A DNA stretch of 64,000 bases, from assembly GCF_040869045.1 (NCBI RefSeq), contig NC_090324.1:54713346-54777345 (forward strand). The letters are read 5' to 3'. The notes beneath the pieces are model-generated. The model was not told where the DNA came from and ran no database searches. It worked only from the letters and a program-made list of their open reading frames with translations. Position numbers and translations under genes: made by a program. This stretch comes from Eurosta solidaginis (lineage: Eukaryota; Arthropoda; Insecta; Diptera; Tephritidae). Positions 53,478-64,000 of the stretch are shown in pieces. Every line of letters starts with the position of its first letter. Positions within the stretch are counted from its first letter, which is position 1.

Positions 53478-54425
53478 ATATTGTAAACCCTCTAAACTGA
53501 ATTTTGTGGTTCGGTGAATTATTGAATTGAATTCTTGAGTTTTTATATTTGAATATGTTTTGTTGTTTTTATACTCAGATGAGCAGAGCTCACAGAGTAT
53601 ATTAACTTTGTTCGCACAACGGTAATCCGTAACGGCATAAACTTATGGAGATAGATATAGACTTCTATATATCAATATGATCTGGGCGAAAAAAGAAATA
53701 AATTCAGCCATGTCCGTCCGTCCGTAAATACGATAACTTGAGTAAATTTTGAGGTATCTTGATGAAATTTGGTATGTAGGTTCGCTCATCTCACATCGCT
53801 ATTTTAGATATCGAAAATTTCGAAAAACCGAAAAAGTGCGATAATTCATTACCAAAGACGGATAAAGCGATGCCGTGCGTTAACCTTATGACGCAAAATA
53901 GAAAATTAGTAAAATTTTGGAAAATGGGCGTGACACCACCTACTTTTAAAAGAAGGTAATTTAAAAGCTTTGCAAGCAGTAATTTGGCAGTCGTTGAAGA
54001 TATCGTGATGAAATTTGGCAGGAATGTTACTCCTATTACTATATGGCTCCGCCCTTTTTCATTTAATTCGTCTAGAATACTTTTAATGCCATAAGTCGAA
54101 CAAAAATTTACCAATTCTTGTGAAATTTGGTAGGGGCATAGACTCTATGACGATAACTGTTTTCCGTGAAAATGGGCGAAATCGCTTGAAGCCACGACCA
54201 GTTTTTATACACAGCCGACCGTCTGTCTTTCCGCTCGGCCGTTAACACGATAACTTGAGCAAAAATCGATATATTTTTACCAAACTTAGTTCAAGTACTT
54301 ATCTGAACTCACTTATATAATTTTCTTCCGATCTGTTTGGATAATATTTATGTATATTTTAAGCTACGCAGATCTATTGTGTTGGGTGCAAATAAAAATA
54401 AGAATAAAGATTATTCCACCTTTCA

Positions 54426-54465
54426 GCTCGACGTTTCGCCAAATTTCCTTGGCATCTTCAGGAGC
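54426..54465 (-). ncRNA. Hammerhead-like motif, PLE4 left arm
   Basis: Reverse-strand twin of the motif at 56846-56885, with the same stems. Confidence 0.58.
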
Positions 54466-54744
54466 GTGACACTGTATTTATTTAATAAAACAACAAAGAA
54501 CACAATCAGATACATATAGATTTGAAATTTAAAATATTGCAAATAAATATTGATTGCACAAAATTTTTCTTACTTACAATGATTAACGAAAAACGCAATT
54601 TGTACTAAAACATTTAAAACATTTGAATATTAAAAAATTACGGAAAGTTAATAAAGTACAAAAAATCGATACCACCTACATGCGGTAAACTTGTCATACT
54701 AAAAATTAAATTACAAACATAATAAGTACGCGGCGGCGATATTG

Positions 54745-55849
54745 TCTGTATCTTCTTTTTTGTTTATTATGTTTCCTCTTTTCTGCAAAATTCGAGGCTT
54801 TCTAAGGTGTAACGCGCTTTTTCTCTCCTTCCGGTGTCTATTATTTTTATGTTTTCAAAATCAGCTGTGTGTTTGTTTTCTATTGCATGCTGTGCCAAAG
54901 CTGTGCTTTGTTTTTGTTTACGTATATCTGCTTCGTGCTCAGCTACCCGCGTGCCGAGCGCCCGCTTTGTGGTCCCAATGTAGACCTTATTGCAGCTATC
55001 TTCTTTATTCCCTTTACAATGAATTTCGTAAACTACATTGCTACTTTGTTGGAGATCTATGGGTGTTTTTGTTTTTGTAAAGCACGTTGCCAAAGTGCAG
55101 TTTCACCTGTATGCTAGTGTAGTGTTTTGGTTTGATGTTTTTGTCAAGTCATGTGTGAAATTTTCTGTGAGCCTAGGAATGTAAGTGACACTGAAGTATC
55201 GCTTTGTCTGGTTATTTGTATCTGAAGACTGTGTTTTTTGGGCTATATTTTCTATTTCCATTTGTTTCTGATTTATTAAATTTGATATGATATGGTCTGG
55301 ATAATTATTCTTTTTAAGCGTCAATTTAATTTTCCTAATATTTGCGTCATGAAAACTTTAATGGCTGATAGATAATATTTTGTCTATAAAGTTCTTCGCA
55401 GTATTTATTTTGTATTTGAAAGGCTTTGAGGATATAAAGTTTATGAGGCGCCCAGAAGAGGTTGGTTTCGAATACCAATCCAATATTAGTTTGTTATTGA
55501 GCCTGTGTATCCGTGTGTCTAGATAGGGGATGTTGTTGTTTTCTTCTTTTTCGATCGTAAACTTTAGTCGATTATGATATCTATTTAACACATCTAATAT
55601 AGTATTTGTGTCTTTTCTTGGGATGATGGCGAAAATATCATCTACATATTTGACTAGGAACTTTATTTGTATGTTGTGTTGTTTCTGTAATTCAATAAAA
55701 ATGTGTGAAAGCGCGTCATCCATTATTATATTGGCAATGGTTGGGGAAAGGGGGTTCCCCATAGGCATTCCATATGTTTGTGTATATATGTTGTTGTTTT
55801 GCACGAAATAATTGTTGTCTTTTAATATTGGATTGGTATTCGAAACCAA
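54745..55849 (-). pseudogene. PLE4 left arm: RT part and GIY-YIG endonuclease
   Basis: 55849-55358: ILKDNNYFVQNN, YGMPMGNPLSPTIAN (motif B), KYVDDIFAIIPR (motif C), NIPYLDTRIHR and ILDWYSKPTSSGRL. A stop or frame change follows near 55355, then 55324-55103, then 55093-54767 with VVYEIHCKGN, KVYIGTTKRALGTRVAEHEA and the Cys/His pairs. A frameshift after TLESL scrambles the end. RT motif A is missing because the arm is truncated at the palindrome centre. Confidence 0.88.
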
Positions 55850-56600
55850 CCTCTTCTGGGCGCCTCATAAACTTTATATCCTCACAGCCTTTCAAATACA
55901 AAATAAATATGGCGAAGAACTTTATAGACAAAATATTATCTATCAGCCATCAAAGTTTTCATGATGCAAATATTAGGAAAATTAAATTGACGCTTAAAAA
56001 GAATAATTATCCAGACCATATCATATCAAATTTAATAAATCAGAAACAAATGGAAATAGAAAATATAGCCCAAAAACACAGTCTTCAGATACAAATAACC
56101 AGACAAAGCGATACTTCAGTGTCACTTACATTCCTAGGCTCACAGAAAATTTCACACATGACTTGACAAAAACATCAAACACAAAAACTACACTAGCATA
56201 CAGGTCAAACTGGACTTTGGCAACGTGCTTTACAAAAACAAAAACACCCATAGATCTCCAACAACGTAGCAATGTAGTTTACGAAATTCATTGTAAAGGG
56301 AATAAAGAAGATAGCTGCAATAAGGTCTACATTGGGACCACAAAGCGGGCGCTCGGCACGCGGGTAGCTGAGCACGAAGCAGATATACGTAAAAAAAAAC
56401 AAAGCACAGCTTTGGCACAGCATGCAATAGATAACAAACACACAGCTGATTTTGAAAACATAAAAATAATAGACACCGAAAGGAGAGAAAAAGCGCGTTA
56501 CACCTTAGAAAGCCTAAGAATTTTGCAGAAAAGAGGAAACACAATAAACAAAAACGAAGATACAGTCAATAGCGCCGCCGCGTACCTATTATGTTTGTAA
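55824..56600 (+). pseudogene. PLE4 right arm: RT tail and GIY-YIG endonuclease
   Basis: Starts at ILDWYSKPTSSGRL. A one-base loss in an A run near 56073 shifts the frame after NIAQK, and the protein resumes in the frame of 56163-56600 (ATCFTKTKTPIDLQQ, VYIGTTKRALGTRVAEHEA, AAAYLLCL). No RT catalytic motif is present. Confidence 0.88.
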
Positions 56601-56845
56601 TTTAATTTTTAGTATGACAAGTTTACCGCATGTAGGTGGTATCGATTTTTTGTACTTTATTAACTTTCCGCAATTTTTTAATATTCAAATGTTTTAAATG
56701 TTTTAGTAAAAATTGTGTTTTTCGTTAATCATTGTAAGTAAGAAAAATTTTGTGCAATCAATATTTATTTGCAATATTTTAAATTTCAAATCTATATGTA
56801 TCTGATTGTGTTCTTTGTTGTTTTATTAAATAAATACAGTGTCAC

Positions 56846-56885
56846 GCTCCTGAAGATGCCAAGGAAATTTGGCGAAACGTCGAGC
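56846..56885 (+). ncRNA. Hammerhead-like motif, PLE4 right arm
   Basis: CTGAAGA (56850-56856), one extra T, gcc/ggc stem II (56858-56860, 56871-56873), GAAA (56874-56877), ACGT (56877-56880), C56881 at the cleavage position (GUC triplet), and stem I gagc (56882-56885) with gctc (56846-56849). Confidence 0.62.
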
Positions 56886-57289
56886 TGAAAGGTGGAATAA
56901 TCTTTATTCTTATTTTTATTTGCACCCAACACAATAGATCTGCGTAGCTTAAAATATACATAAATATAACTCACTTTATTTTGGTATTAAAATGGCCGAA
57001 AATCGACTATGACACGGACACTTTTCGATATCGAAAATTACGAAAAATTAAAAAAATGCGATAATTCTATACCAAATATGAAAAAAGGGATGAAACATGG
57101 TAATTGGTTTGGTTTATTGACGCAAAATATAAGTTTAGAAAAAAATCTGTAAAATGGGTGTGACACCTACCATATTAAGTAGAAGAAAATGAAAAAGTTA
57201 TGCAGGGCGCAATCAAAAGCCCTTGGAATCTTGGCAGGAATACTGTTCGTGGTATTACATATATAAATGAATTAGCGGTACCCGACAGA

Positions 57290-59165
57290 TGATGTTCTGG
57301 GTCACCCTGGTATACATTTTGATCGATATCTCGAAAATGCTTTCGCATATACAACTAAGGGCCACTCCCTTTCAAAACCCCGTTAGAACCTTTTATTTGG
57401 TACCCATATCGTACGAACACATTATAGATTCACCCCGATTCCACCTTTATGGCGTGACCTCGAAAAGGCGTCCACCTATAGAACTAAGGCCCACTCCCTT
57501 TTATATAATCATTAACACCTTTCATTTGACTCCCATATCGTACAAACAAATTCTGGAGTCACCCCTGGTCCACATTTTGGTCGATATCTCGAAAACGCTT
57601 TCGTATATACAACTAAGGGCCACTCCCTTTTAAAACCCCCCTTAGCACCTTTAATTTGATACCAATATCGTAGGAACACATTATAGATTCACCCCGATTC
57701 CACCTTTATAGCGTTACCTCGAAAAGGCGTCCACCTATAGAACTAAGGCATACTCCCTTTTAAAAAACTCATTAACACCTTTCATTTGATACCCATATCG
57801 TACAAACACATCCTAGAGTCACCCCTGACCCACCCTTATGGCCTTATCTCGAAAAGGCGTCCGCCTATAGAACTAAGGCCCACTCCATTTTAAAATACTC
57901 ATTAACACCTTTCTTTTGATACCCATATCGTACAAACGCATTCTAGTCACCCCTGGTCCACCTTTTTGGCGATATCTCGAAAAGGCGTCCACCTATAGAA
58001 CTAAGGCATACTCCCTTTTAAAAAACTCATTAACACCTTTCATTTGATACCCATATCGTACAAACACATCCTAGAGTCACCCCTGGCCCACCGTTATGGC
58101 GATATCTCGAAAAGGCGTCCACCTATATAACTAAGGCTTATTACGTTTTAAATAATCATTAACACCATTTATTTGAGAACCATATCGTACAAATGCATTC
58201 TAGTCACCCCTGGTCCTCCTTTATTGCGATGTCTCGAAAAGGCGTCCACCTATAGAACTAAGGCCCACCCCCTTTTAAAATATTCATTAACACCTTTCAT
58301 TTGATACTCATATCGTACAAACACATTCTAGAGTCACCTCTGGTCCACCTTTATGGCGATATCTCGAAAAGGCGTCCACCTATAGAACTAAGGCTTACTG
58401 CGTTTTAAATAATCATTAACACCTTTCGTTTGACAACCATATCGTACAAACGCATTCTAGTCACCCCTGGTCCACCTTTATGGCGATATCTCGAAAAGGC
58501 TTATTACGTTTTAAATAATCATTAACACCTTTCATTTGAGAACCATATCGTACAAATGCATTCTAGTCACCCCTGGTCCACCTTTATTGCGATGTCTCGA
58601 AAAGGCGTCCACCTATAGAACTAAGGCCCACCCCCTTTTAAAATATTCATTAACACCTTTCATTTGATACCCATATCGTACAAACATATTCTAGAGTCAC
58701 CTCTGGTCCACATTTATGGCGATATCTCGAAAAGGCGTCCACCTATAGAACTACGGCTTATTACGTTTTAAATAATCATTAACACCTTTCATTTGACAAC
58801 CATATCATACAAACGCATTCTAGTCACCCCTGGTCCACCTTTATGGCGATATCTCGAAAAGGCGTCCATCTATAGAACTAAGGCTTATTACGTTTTAAAT
58901 AATCATTCACACCTTTCGTTTGAGAAACATATCTTACAAACGCATTCTATTCACCCCTGGTCCACCTTTATGGCGATATCTCGAAAAGGCGTCCACCTAT
59001 AGAACTAAGGCCCACTCCCTTTTAAAATACTCTTTAACACCTTTCATTTGATACCCATATCGTACAAACACATTCTAGAGTCACCTCTGGTCCACCTATA
59101 GAACTATGGCCCCCTCCCTTTTAAAATACTCTTTAATACCTTTGAAACCCATGTCATACAAACAC
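57290..59165 (+). repeat. ~128 bp tandem array (about 15 units) in element II
   Basis: Each unit has cacccctggtccacctttatggcgatatctcgaa-type text in pieces: ggtccacctttatgg, cgaaaaggcgtccacctat, aactaaggcccactccc, cattaacacctttcatttga and ccatatcgtacaaac. Unit spacing is mostly 125-131. One unit near 58500 is shortened by ~20 bp. Confidence 0.92.
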
Positions 59166-59369
59166 ATTCCAGGATTACGCTAAATGGTAATTTTCCCTTG
59201 TTTTGTCTCCAAAGCTCTCAGCTGAGTACGTAATGTTCGGTTACACCCGAACTTAGCCTTCCTTACTTGTTTTTACATAATTCCATTTTTTTTATATATA
59301 TACATATGTATATATAGCATTCATCCATCTACTCGGATTGAGATCATATAATTTTCTTTTTTTAATATT

Positions 59370-60780
59370 TGTGTTTTTTTGCGCTAATGGATTGCCTGCG
59401 GAGTTATTCAAGTACGGCGGCGAGGAGTTGGTAAGGAGCATGCAGCAGCTTCTTAGCAAAATATGGGCGGAAGAGTGCATGCCCGACGGTTGGAATCTAA
59501 GTGTTGTTTTCCCAGTCCACAAGAAGGGGGATACTGCAAAATGCACCAACTATCGTGGAATCAGCCTTCTTAATATCGCACATAACGTCCCCTCAAGTGT
59601 ATTGTGCGAAAGATTGAAGCCCACCGTGAACCGGCTGATTAGACCTTATCAGTGCGGCTTCAGACCTGGTAAATCTACCATCGACCAGATTTTCACAATG
59701 CGCCAAATCTTGGAAAAAAAACCGTAAAAAAACAATCGACACACATCAACTCTTCGTCGACTTTAAAGCCGCCTTCGACAGCACGAAAAGGAGCTGCCTA
59801 TATGCCGCTATGTCTGAATTGGTTTCTTCGCAAATCTTATACGGCTGTGCAAAATGACGTTGAGTAACACTATCAGCTCTGTCAGAATTGGAAGGACCTC
59901 TCTGAGCCGTTCTAAACTAAACGGGGTTTCAGACAGGGTGACTCCCTATTGTGCGATTTCTTTAATTTGATGCTGGAGAAAATTATACTAGCTGCAGAAC
60001 TTAACCGCACTGGAGCAATATACTATAAAAGCGTGCAATTACTGGCATATGCTGATGACATTGATATCATCGGCCTAAACACCCGTGCTGCTAGTTCTGC
60101 TTACTCCAAACTGGAAAAAGAAGGGGTAAAGTTGGGTTTGATGGTGAATGAGGACAAAACGAAGTAACTGCTATCATCAAGCAAATAGACAGCGCATATG
60201 CTCCTTGGCAACCACGCTACTGTTGGCAGCCATAATTTCGAAATAGTAAAAGACTTCATTTATTTGGGAACCAGCTTCAGCACTAGCAACAACATCAGCA
60301 CTGAAATCCAGCGAAGAATCAATCTTGCCAATAAATATTACTTTGGACTAGGTAAGCAATTGAAAAGTAAAGTCCTCTCTCGGCGAACGAAAATCATACT
60401 CTACAAGTCACTTATCGTACCCGTCCTGCTATATGGGGCAGAAGCATGGACCATGACAGCAGCAGGGAGCAGCTTTGGGAGTGTTCGAGAGAAAAGTTCT
60501 TCGAAAGATTTATGGACCTCTACGCGTTGGCGATGGCGAGTACCGAAGAAGATTTAATGATGAGCTGTACGAGCTATACGCATAAATCAACATAGTCCAG
60601 CGAATTAAAACGCAGCGGCTGCGCTGGCTAGGCCATTTATGCGAATGAGAGATGATGCTCCGGCCAAGAAAGTGTTTCTATCGAAACCCGCCTATGGAAG
60701 CAGAGGTAGAGGGCGGCCCCCACTCCGTTGGAAGGACAAGGTGGAAAACGATTTATACTCCCTTGGTGTGACCAATTAAG
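59370..60780 (+). mobile_element. LINE-3 (non-LTR retrotransposon), 5' truncated
   Basis: Begins abruptly inside the RT fingers and runs to the usual C-terminal end. Clade not decided; it resembles the RTE/Jockey-like elements very common in insects. Confidence 0.8.
59370..60780 (+). pseudogene. LINE-3 reverse transcriptase fragment
   Basis: In order: ELFKYGGEELVRSM, VVFPVHKKGD, NYRGISLLNIA, YQCGFRPGKSTIDQIFTM (59338-59727). Then, in another frame, VDFKAAFDSTK (motif A, ~59757-59790). Then LMLEKIILAAELNR and VQLLAYADDIDIIGL (motif C, 59949-60167). Then FIYLGTSFSTSNN and LYKSLIVPVLLYGAEAWTM (60198-60557), and a C-terminal RLRWLGH stretch (~60610). At least four frame breaks and one stop (KTK then TAA at 60165) are visible. 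Confidence 0.85.
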
Positions 60781-61299
60781 TAAGTACGTTTTTTTGCGGG
60801 TCGTAACTAAGCGGGTCCCCGTACAAGCCAGTCCCGTATAGTATATGGAGAATTCCAAAAAACGGGAAGCAATACCGAAACGTGGTCTGGGACTCTTTAC
60901 TCGTGAAAGACCGATAACGCGGGATTATTCTAGACAACTACAAAATCAGTTTGCAGGATCCTTGTTCACCCAAATAGATACAGGTATTGGGCACCCAGTC
61001 GATTTCCTTCCGATAGATCTCCTGAACGAGTGCACAGCTAGGGTTTATGGGCAGCGTGATGGGGGGGAAACCAAAGGCAGGAGGTTACGGTGACCGAGAG
61101 GATCGCTTTAGACACATCTGACAGCTCCTTGAATTTTTCGCGTAGGCTTGAGAGGATATTAGAAATGATCAAGAGAGGAGGCAGTTGGAGGTGCGCCACC
61201 GGGGAGATCTTCATGGTATGATGCTAATGCGGCGGAAAATAGGGGCAGTGGAGCACCACTAGCAGATAGGATCGTGAAATTGGGACTAATGATGGAAGT

Positions 61300-62300
61300 T
61301 ATGAAGAAAACAAAATGCGGAGTTGGTAAAGCATATGGAGGAGATGCGAAAGGTACGAGCAGATGTGTCCAAGCCAAGCTGTACCACGCCCTCACGCTAC
61401 GACGTCGACGCCAGGCCATACAAGGGAAAGCACCGAAAATCATCGAAATACTAGCAATGATCACCAGAAGCAAGTAGGATCGTATAGCTACACGGCAAAT
61501 AAGAAGGTGGATTTGGACAAATGGCACCTGAAATTTGATGGTTCGGCTAAAGGTATGACGGTGGAGAGTTTTGTCTTCCGACTAGAAAGAATGAGAGTCC
61601 AGTATCAGCTTTCCTATGAGCAACTTTTTTTTGATTTTCATTGTTTAGTGACAGGGCCTTCTCTTAAGTGGTATTGGCAAATACGGGAAGGCCACGCTGA
61701 GGATGAGTTCTTTGATTAGTCGGGTTAAGGAGGGAGATATTAGCTCAGTTTAAGTCGGCAGAATCAGACTACAAGGTAATACGTGAGATTATGGAAAGAA
61801 GGCAGCAACCCCAGGAGAGCTTCGACCAGTACTACGCGGACGTTCACGATCTCACGTTCCGCCTTAGACAGAGAATCCCAGAAAACGAATTGGTTAAAAT
61901 AATTAAAGGAAACCTTAAGCCATATTACGCAAACTTGACTTTTGCAGCGAAGGCGGACACATTAGCTGAATTGAAATTAGAATGCAAACGAGAAGAGAAG
62001 CTTATGAAGGACAATAGATCTAGGGCAAAACCAATAAGCGAGTTAGGGACTAATAGAAGTTTGTGGCCAGATAATCAGGAAGATGAGTTAGTAGTGGAAG
62101 CGTTTAGCAAGGACAATAGGCATCAAGCATGGAGGAATATGAACAGGAATATGCCAGTCGCCTCTGTTCCACGAGAAACGCCTAAATCCACAATTCCAAC
62201 CCATTCCCCTAACCCCGCTGTAAGTTCGTCGTATAATGTCCACAGTAAAGGTGTTAGTCCAATCCAAAGCCAATGTTTTGTCCTTCCCCATTCCAATTGA
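61300..62300 (+). pseudogene. gypsy-2 Gag
   Basis: 61480-61719: VDLDKWHLKFDGSAKGMT, FVFRLERMRVQY, GPSLKWYWQIREG. After a frameshift, 61791-62300: MERRQQPQESFDQYYADV, LRQRIPENELVKIIKGNL, then a polar tail (KREEKLMKDNRSRAK). This matches gypsy-1 Gag block by block (F.GSA, DWYWRYR, LDEFYSSI, LRRNL). Function: capsid formation. Confidence 0.85.
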
Positions 62301-62460
62301 TGTTGTGTTTTTCCTGTGGAATGCCGGTGGATTTCTACATAAAAGGATCCGCTAGAAGCAGCGGAAGACACTAAGGGTAATTTCTCCTGCCATTTAATGA
62401 AATGTTTTGCATGTGGGGGAGATTCCTCTTTTTGTGTCTTTAAACCAGAGGCGGAAAACA
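62300..62460 (+). pseudogene. gypsy-2 Cys-rich (nucleocapsid) region
   Basis: CFSCGMPVDFY, where the usual His is lost, then after a frame change KCFACGGDSSFCV. Position and pattern parallel the double Cys-rich region of gypsy-1 at 4.48-4.7 kb. Confidence 0.6.
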
Positions 62461-62769
62461 GGGCACTTGCAGAGATGTCCGGGCACTCTGTCCAGACTCG
62501 AGGTCGCCCGGAGGATTAATTAGTATACTAAGGAGAAACAGCGATACAGAAACGTGAGATATATTTGAAAAGAAACGTGAGTCAGGTGGTGAAAATTTGC
62601 ATGAGAGGAAATTAAGGTATGAAGAGGCGCGTAGGCGAATATTCTGCGAAGAGCTGAACGCCAAGAAGAAGGAGAAAAATTTCAAGAAAACAAAAAAAAA
62701 TTGGGAAAAACAAAAGAAGGAGAATTAAAAGAAAATAATTTCAAAGATTGTGTTGGTTAAAGGTGATAA

Positions 62770-63099
62770 TAGATTTTTCGCGAAAACGGATATCGGAGGA
62801 CGCGAGGTGCTCGCGCTATTAGATTCCGGGGCCGGGGCTATCTGCTAGGGGAAAATGCCAATAAGTTACTAGAAGGAAAAGAAAGTGTGATTGTGCCGAT
62901 CCAAGGACAAAACGTTAAGACAGCCAATGGCGGTGAAACTGCAGTGATAGGAGTAGTGACTCTTCCAGTATTATGGGACAATACTACTAGAGAGCTAGAG
63001 TTCCTTATAGTGACTGGTTTACTACAGGAGGCCTACCTAGGGATCGATTTATGGCAAGCCTTTCAGCTGATTGTCGTTAGTAGGGGACCAATAGTGTAA
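62770..63099 (+). pseudogene. gypsy-2 retropepsin with a stop
   Basis: EVLALLDSGAGAIC then TAG (~62848). The rest of the protease is in 62887-63099: VIGVVTLPVLWDN, LEFLIVTG, AYLGIDLWQAFQL (the LG.D block near the protease end). Confidence 0.82.
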
Positions 63100-64000
63100 T
63101 GAAAGGGTTCTGTTGTGTCAGAGATCGCACCCGTTGAAGGTGGCCTGACATTTGATGCAGTGCAGCATGTGTTGAGCGATGAGGAAACAGTAACTTTGGA
63201 ATGCGTAAAAGCACAATTTCCTTCATTCGCAGTACTTGGGTTAGGAAAAACTGATGCAGAGGAGCATATCAAAAATTAGTTTATGGCGAGTTAGATAGGA
63301 TGTTAGCGATGGGGGTTATTGAAGAAAGTAATAGCTGCTGGAATTCTCCAGTATCCCTCTTGAGAAGGGTACAAAGAATCGTCTGGATGCACGCAAGGTA
63401 AATGAGTGCACCATTAAGGATACCTACCCTCTCCCAAACATAGATGGAAACTTACGCCACCTGCAAAATACCAGGTACATATCTGCTAATTAATTTGAAA
63501 GACGCGTTTTGGCAGATACCTTTAGAGCGAAAGTCCAGGGAGAAAACTGCTTTCACTGTGCTTGGTAGACCTTTATATCATTTTACAGTTATACCATTCG
63601 GACTGTGCAACGCGGCTCAACGAACGTGCCGACTGATTGATAATGTGATACCCGCTGCCCTCCGAGAGTCTGTATTTGTTTACCTAGATGATTTATATTT
63701 ATTATCCGTAGTAGCTAAATGTCTCCGGGATGCCAAATTGACTATAAACGTTAAAAAGAGCAAGTTTTGTTTTAAGGAAGTACGTTATCTTGGATATGTG
63801 GTTGGAGATGGGTGCATTCGCACGGATGAGATCAAGGTAGAAGCAATGCGGGACTTTCCCGAGCCGCGTACCCCGAAGGAGCTCAGAAGATTCCTTGGAA
63901 TCACAGGCTGGTATAGACGTTTTATAAAAACTAAGCCACTATTGCAGCGCCTTTGTATGACCGACTGACAAAAGAAAACATAAAAAAATTCACGATGACA
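63100..64000 (+). pseudogene. gypsy-2 reverse transcriptase, truncated by the window
   Basis: 63100-63440 has the linker and RT start in broken frames (LDRMLAMGVIEESNSCWNSP, then VNECTIKDTYPLPNIDG). 63444-63968 is open: LLINLKDAFWQIPLE (motif A; Asn for the usual Asp-neighbour Ser/Asp pattern, with Asp in KDAF kept), TVIPFGLCNAAQ (motif B), VFVYLDDLYLL (motif C), LTINVKKSKFCF and LRRFLGITGWYRRFI (thumb). A stop in the last lines ends the frame (~63966). Confidence 0.87.

Larger units (their letters stand above)
54315..56967. mobile_element. Penelope-like element PLE4: two copies joined tail-out as a palindrome
   Basis: Flanked by AACTCACTT (54306-54314 and 56968-56976). The left arm (minus strand, ~55825 to 54315) and right arm (plus strand, ~55824 to 56967) are near-perfect reverse complements for about 1.1 kb. 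The left arm continues further 5' into RT. Both outer ends carry the PLE 3' end with a hammerhead-like motif, and both inner ends are 5' truncated. Confidence 0.9.
53572..59271 (+). mobile_element. Helentron-type element II, copy 2 (full ends, interrupted by PLE4)
   Basis: Starts with actcagatgagcagagctcac, then a GTCC tract (~53711), several ttcgatatcgaaa/gggcgtg blocks, a long ~128 bp array, and ends with gctctcagctgagtac, a GTTCGG...CCGAAC hairpin and CCTTACTTGTTTT. The last bases equal those of element I although the bodies differ. There is no coding sequence. The layout fits HINE/DINE-type elements that rely on an autonomous Helentron. Confidence 0.72.
60785..64000 (+). mobile_element. 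Ty3/gypsy element gypsy-2, runs off the window
   Basis: Gag, Cys-rich region, protease and RT in order on the plus strand; RNase H and integrase would lie beyond 64000. Same lineage as gypsy-1 by Gag, Cys-rich block and RT. No LTR or primer site was identified at the 5' side, which directly follows LINE-3, and no RING ORF is present here. Confidence 0.87.

Noticed and set aside
61159..61527. 122 aa minus-strand ORF
   Set aside because: Shadow of gypsy-2 gag on the other strand.

Overview
The window looks like transposon-rich DNA from a higher fly, most plausibly a tephritid fruit fly (that family-level guess rests on recalled repeat families, so it is tentative). I found no convincing host gene. 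Nearly everything is retroelement, rolling-circle element or tandem repeat, and many insertions are nested.

Layout. 1-1.8 kb: 3' part of a Penelope-like element (PLE1) with an open RT/GIY-YIG frame. 1.8-6 kb (minus): a decayed Ty3/gypsy element with an intact RING-H2 ORF just upstream of gag. 7.1-12.75 kb: a GTCY-bearing Helentron-type non-autonomous element, split by a young LTR element (7759-11342, minus) with an intact 777-codon ORF made of SAP domain, coiled coil, Gag, CCHC knuckle, protease and only the tail of integrase. 14.2-20.7 kb: a second Helentron-type element, split by a LINE (15.9-20.26 kb) that itself carries a tRNA-derived SINE (18153-18520). 19.2-40.66 kb: a direct tandem segmental duplication (A 19234-31218, B 31224-40661). 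Each copy holds the LINE 3' end, a Helitron, a decayed Gag-protease-integrase-tail LTR element and an RNase H-bearing LINE. PLE2 (23446-25998) is present only in A, and B keeps the empty site. 42.15-43.33 kb: PLE3. 43.33-46.92 kb: about nine units of a ~428 bp satellite in two head-to-head blocks, eight of which contain a hammerhead-ribozyme-like motif. 46.9-50.9 kb: AT-rich, unassigned. 50.94-53.48 kb: LTR element with RNase H and integrase but no gag. 53.57-59.27 kb: another Helentron-type element with a long ~128 bp tandem array, split by PLE4, itself a palindromic double copy. 59.37-60.78 kb: a third LINE. 60.8-64 kb: a second Ty3/gypsy element running off the window.

Main points. (1) Hammerhead-like folds occur in all four PLEs, where stem I changes are compensatory between families, and again in the 428 bp satellite that starts exactly where PLE3 ends. 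The satellite units also carry a pol III A-box-like sequence on the same strand. This resembles animal retrozymes and SINE-like hammerhead repeats and is the best candidate for a little-described system here. (2) Two related LTR families share one architecture in which RT, RNase H and the integrase core are replaced by a basic linker, suggesting a stable non-autonomous lineage. A complementary RNase H/integrase-only relative lies in the same window.
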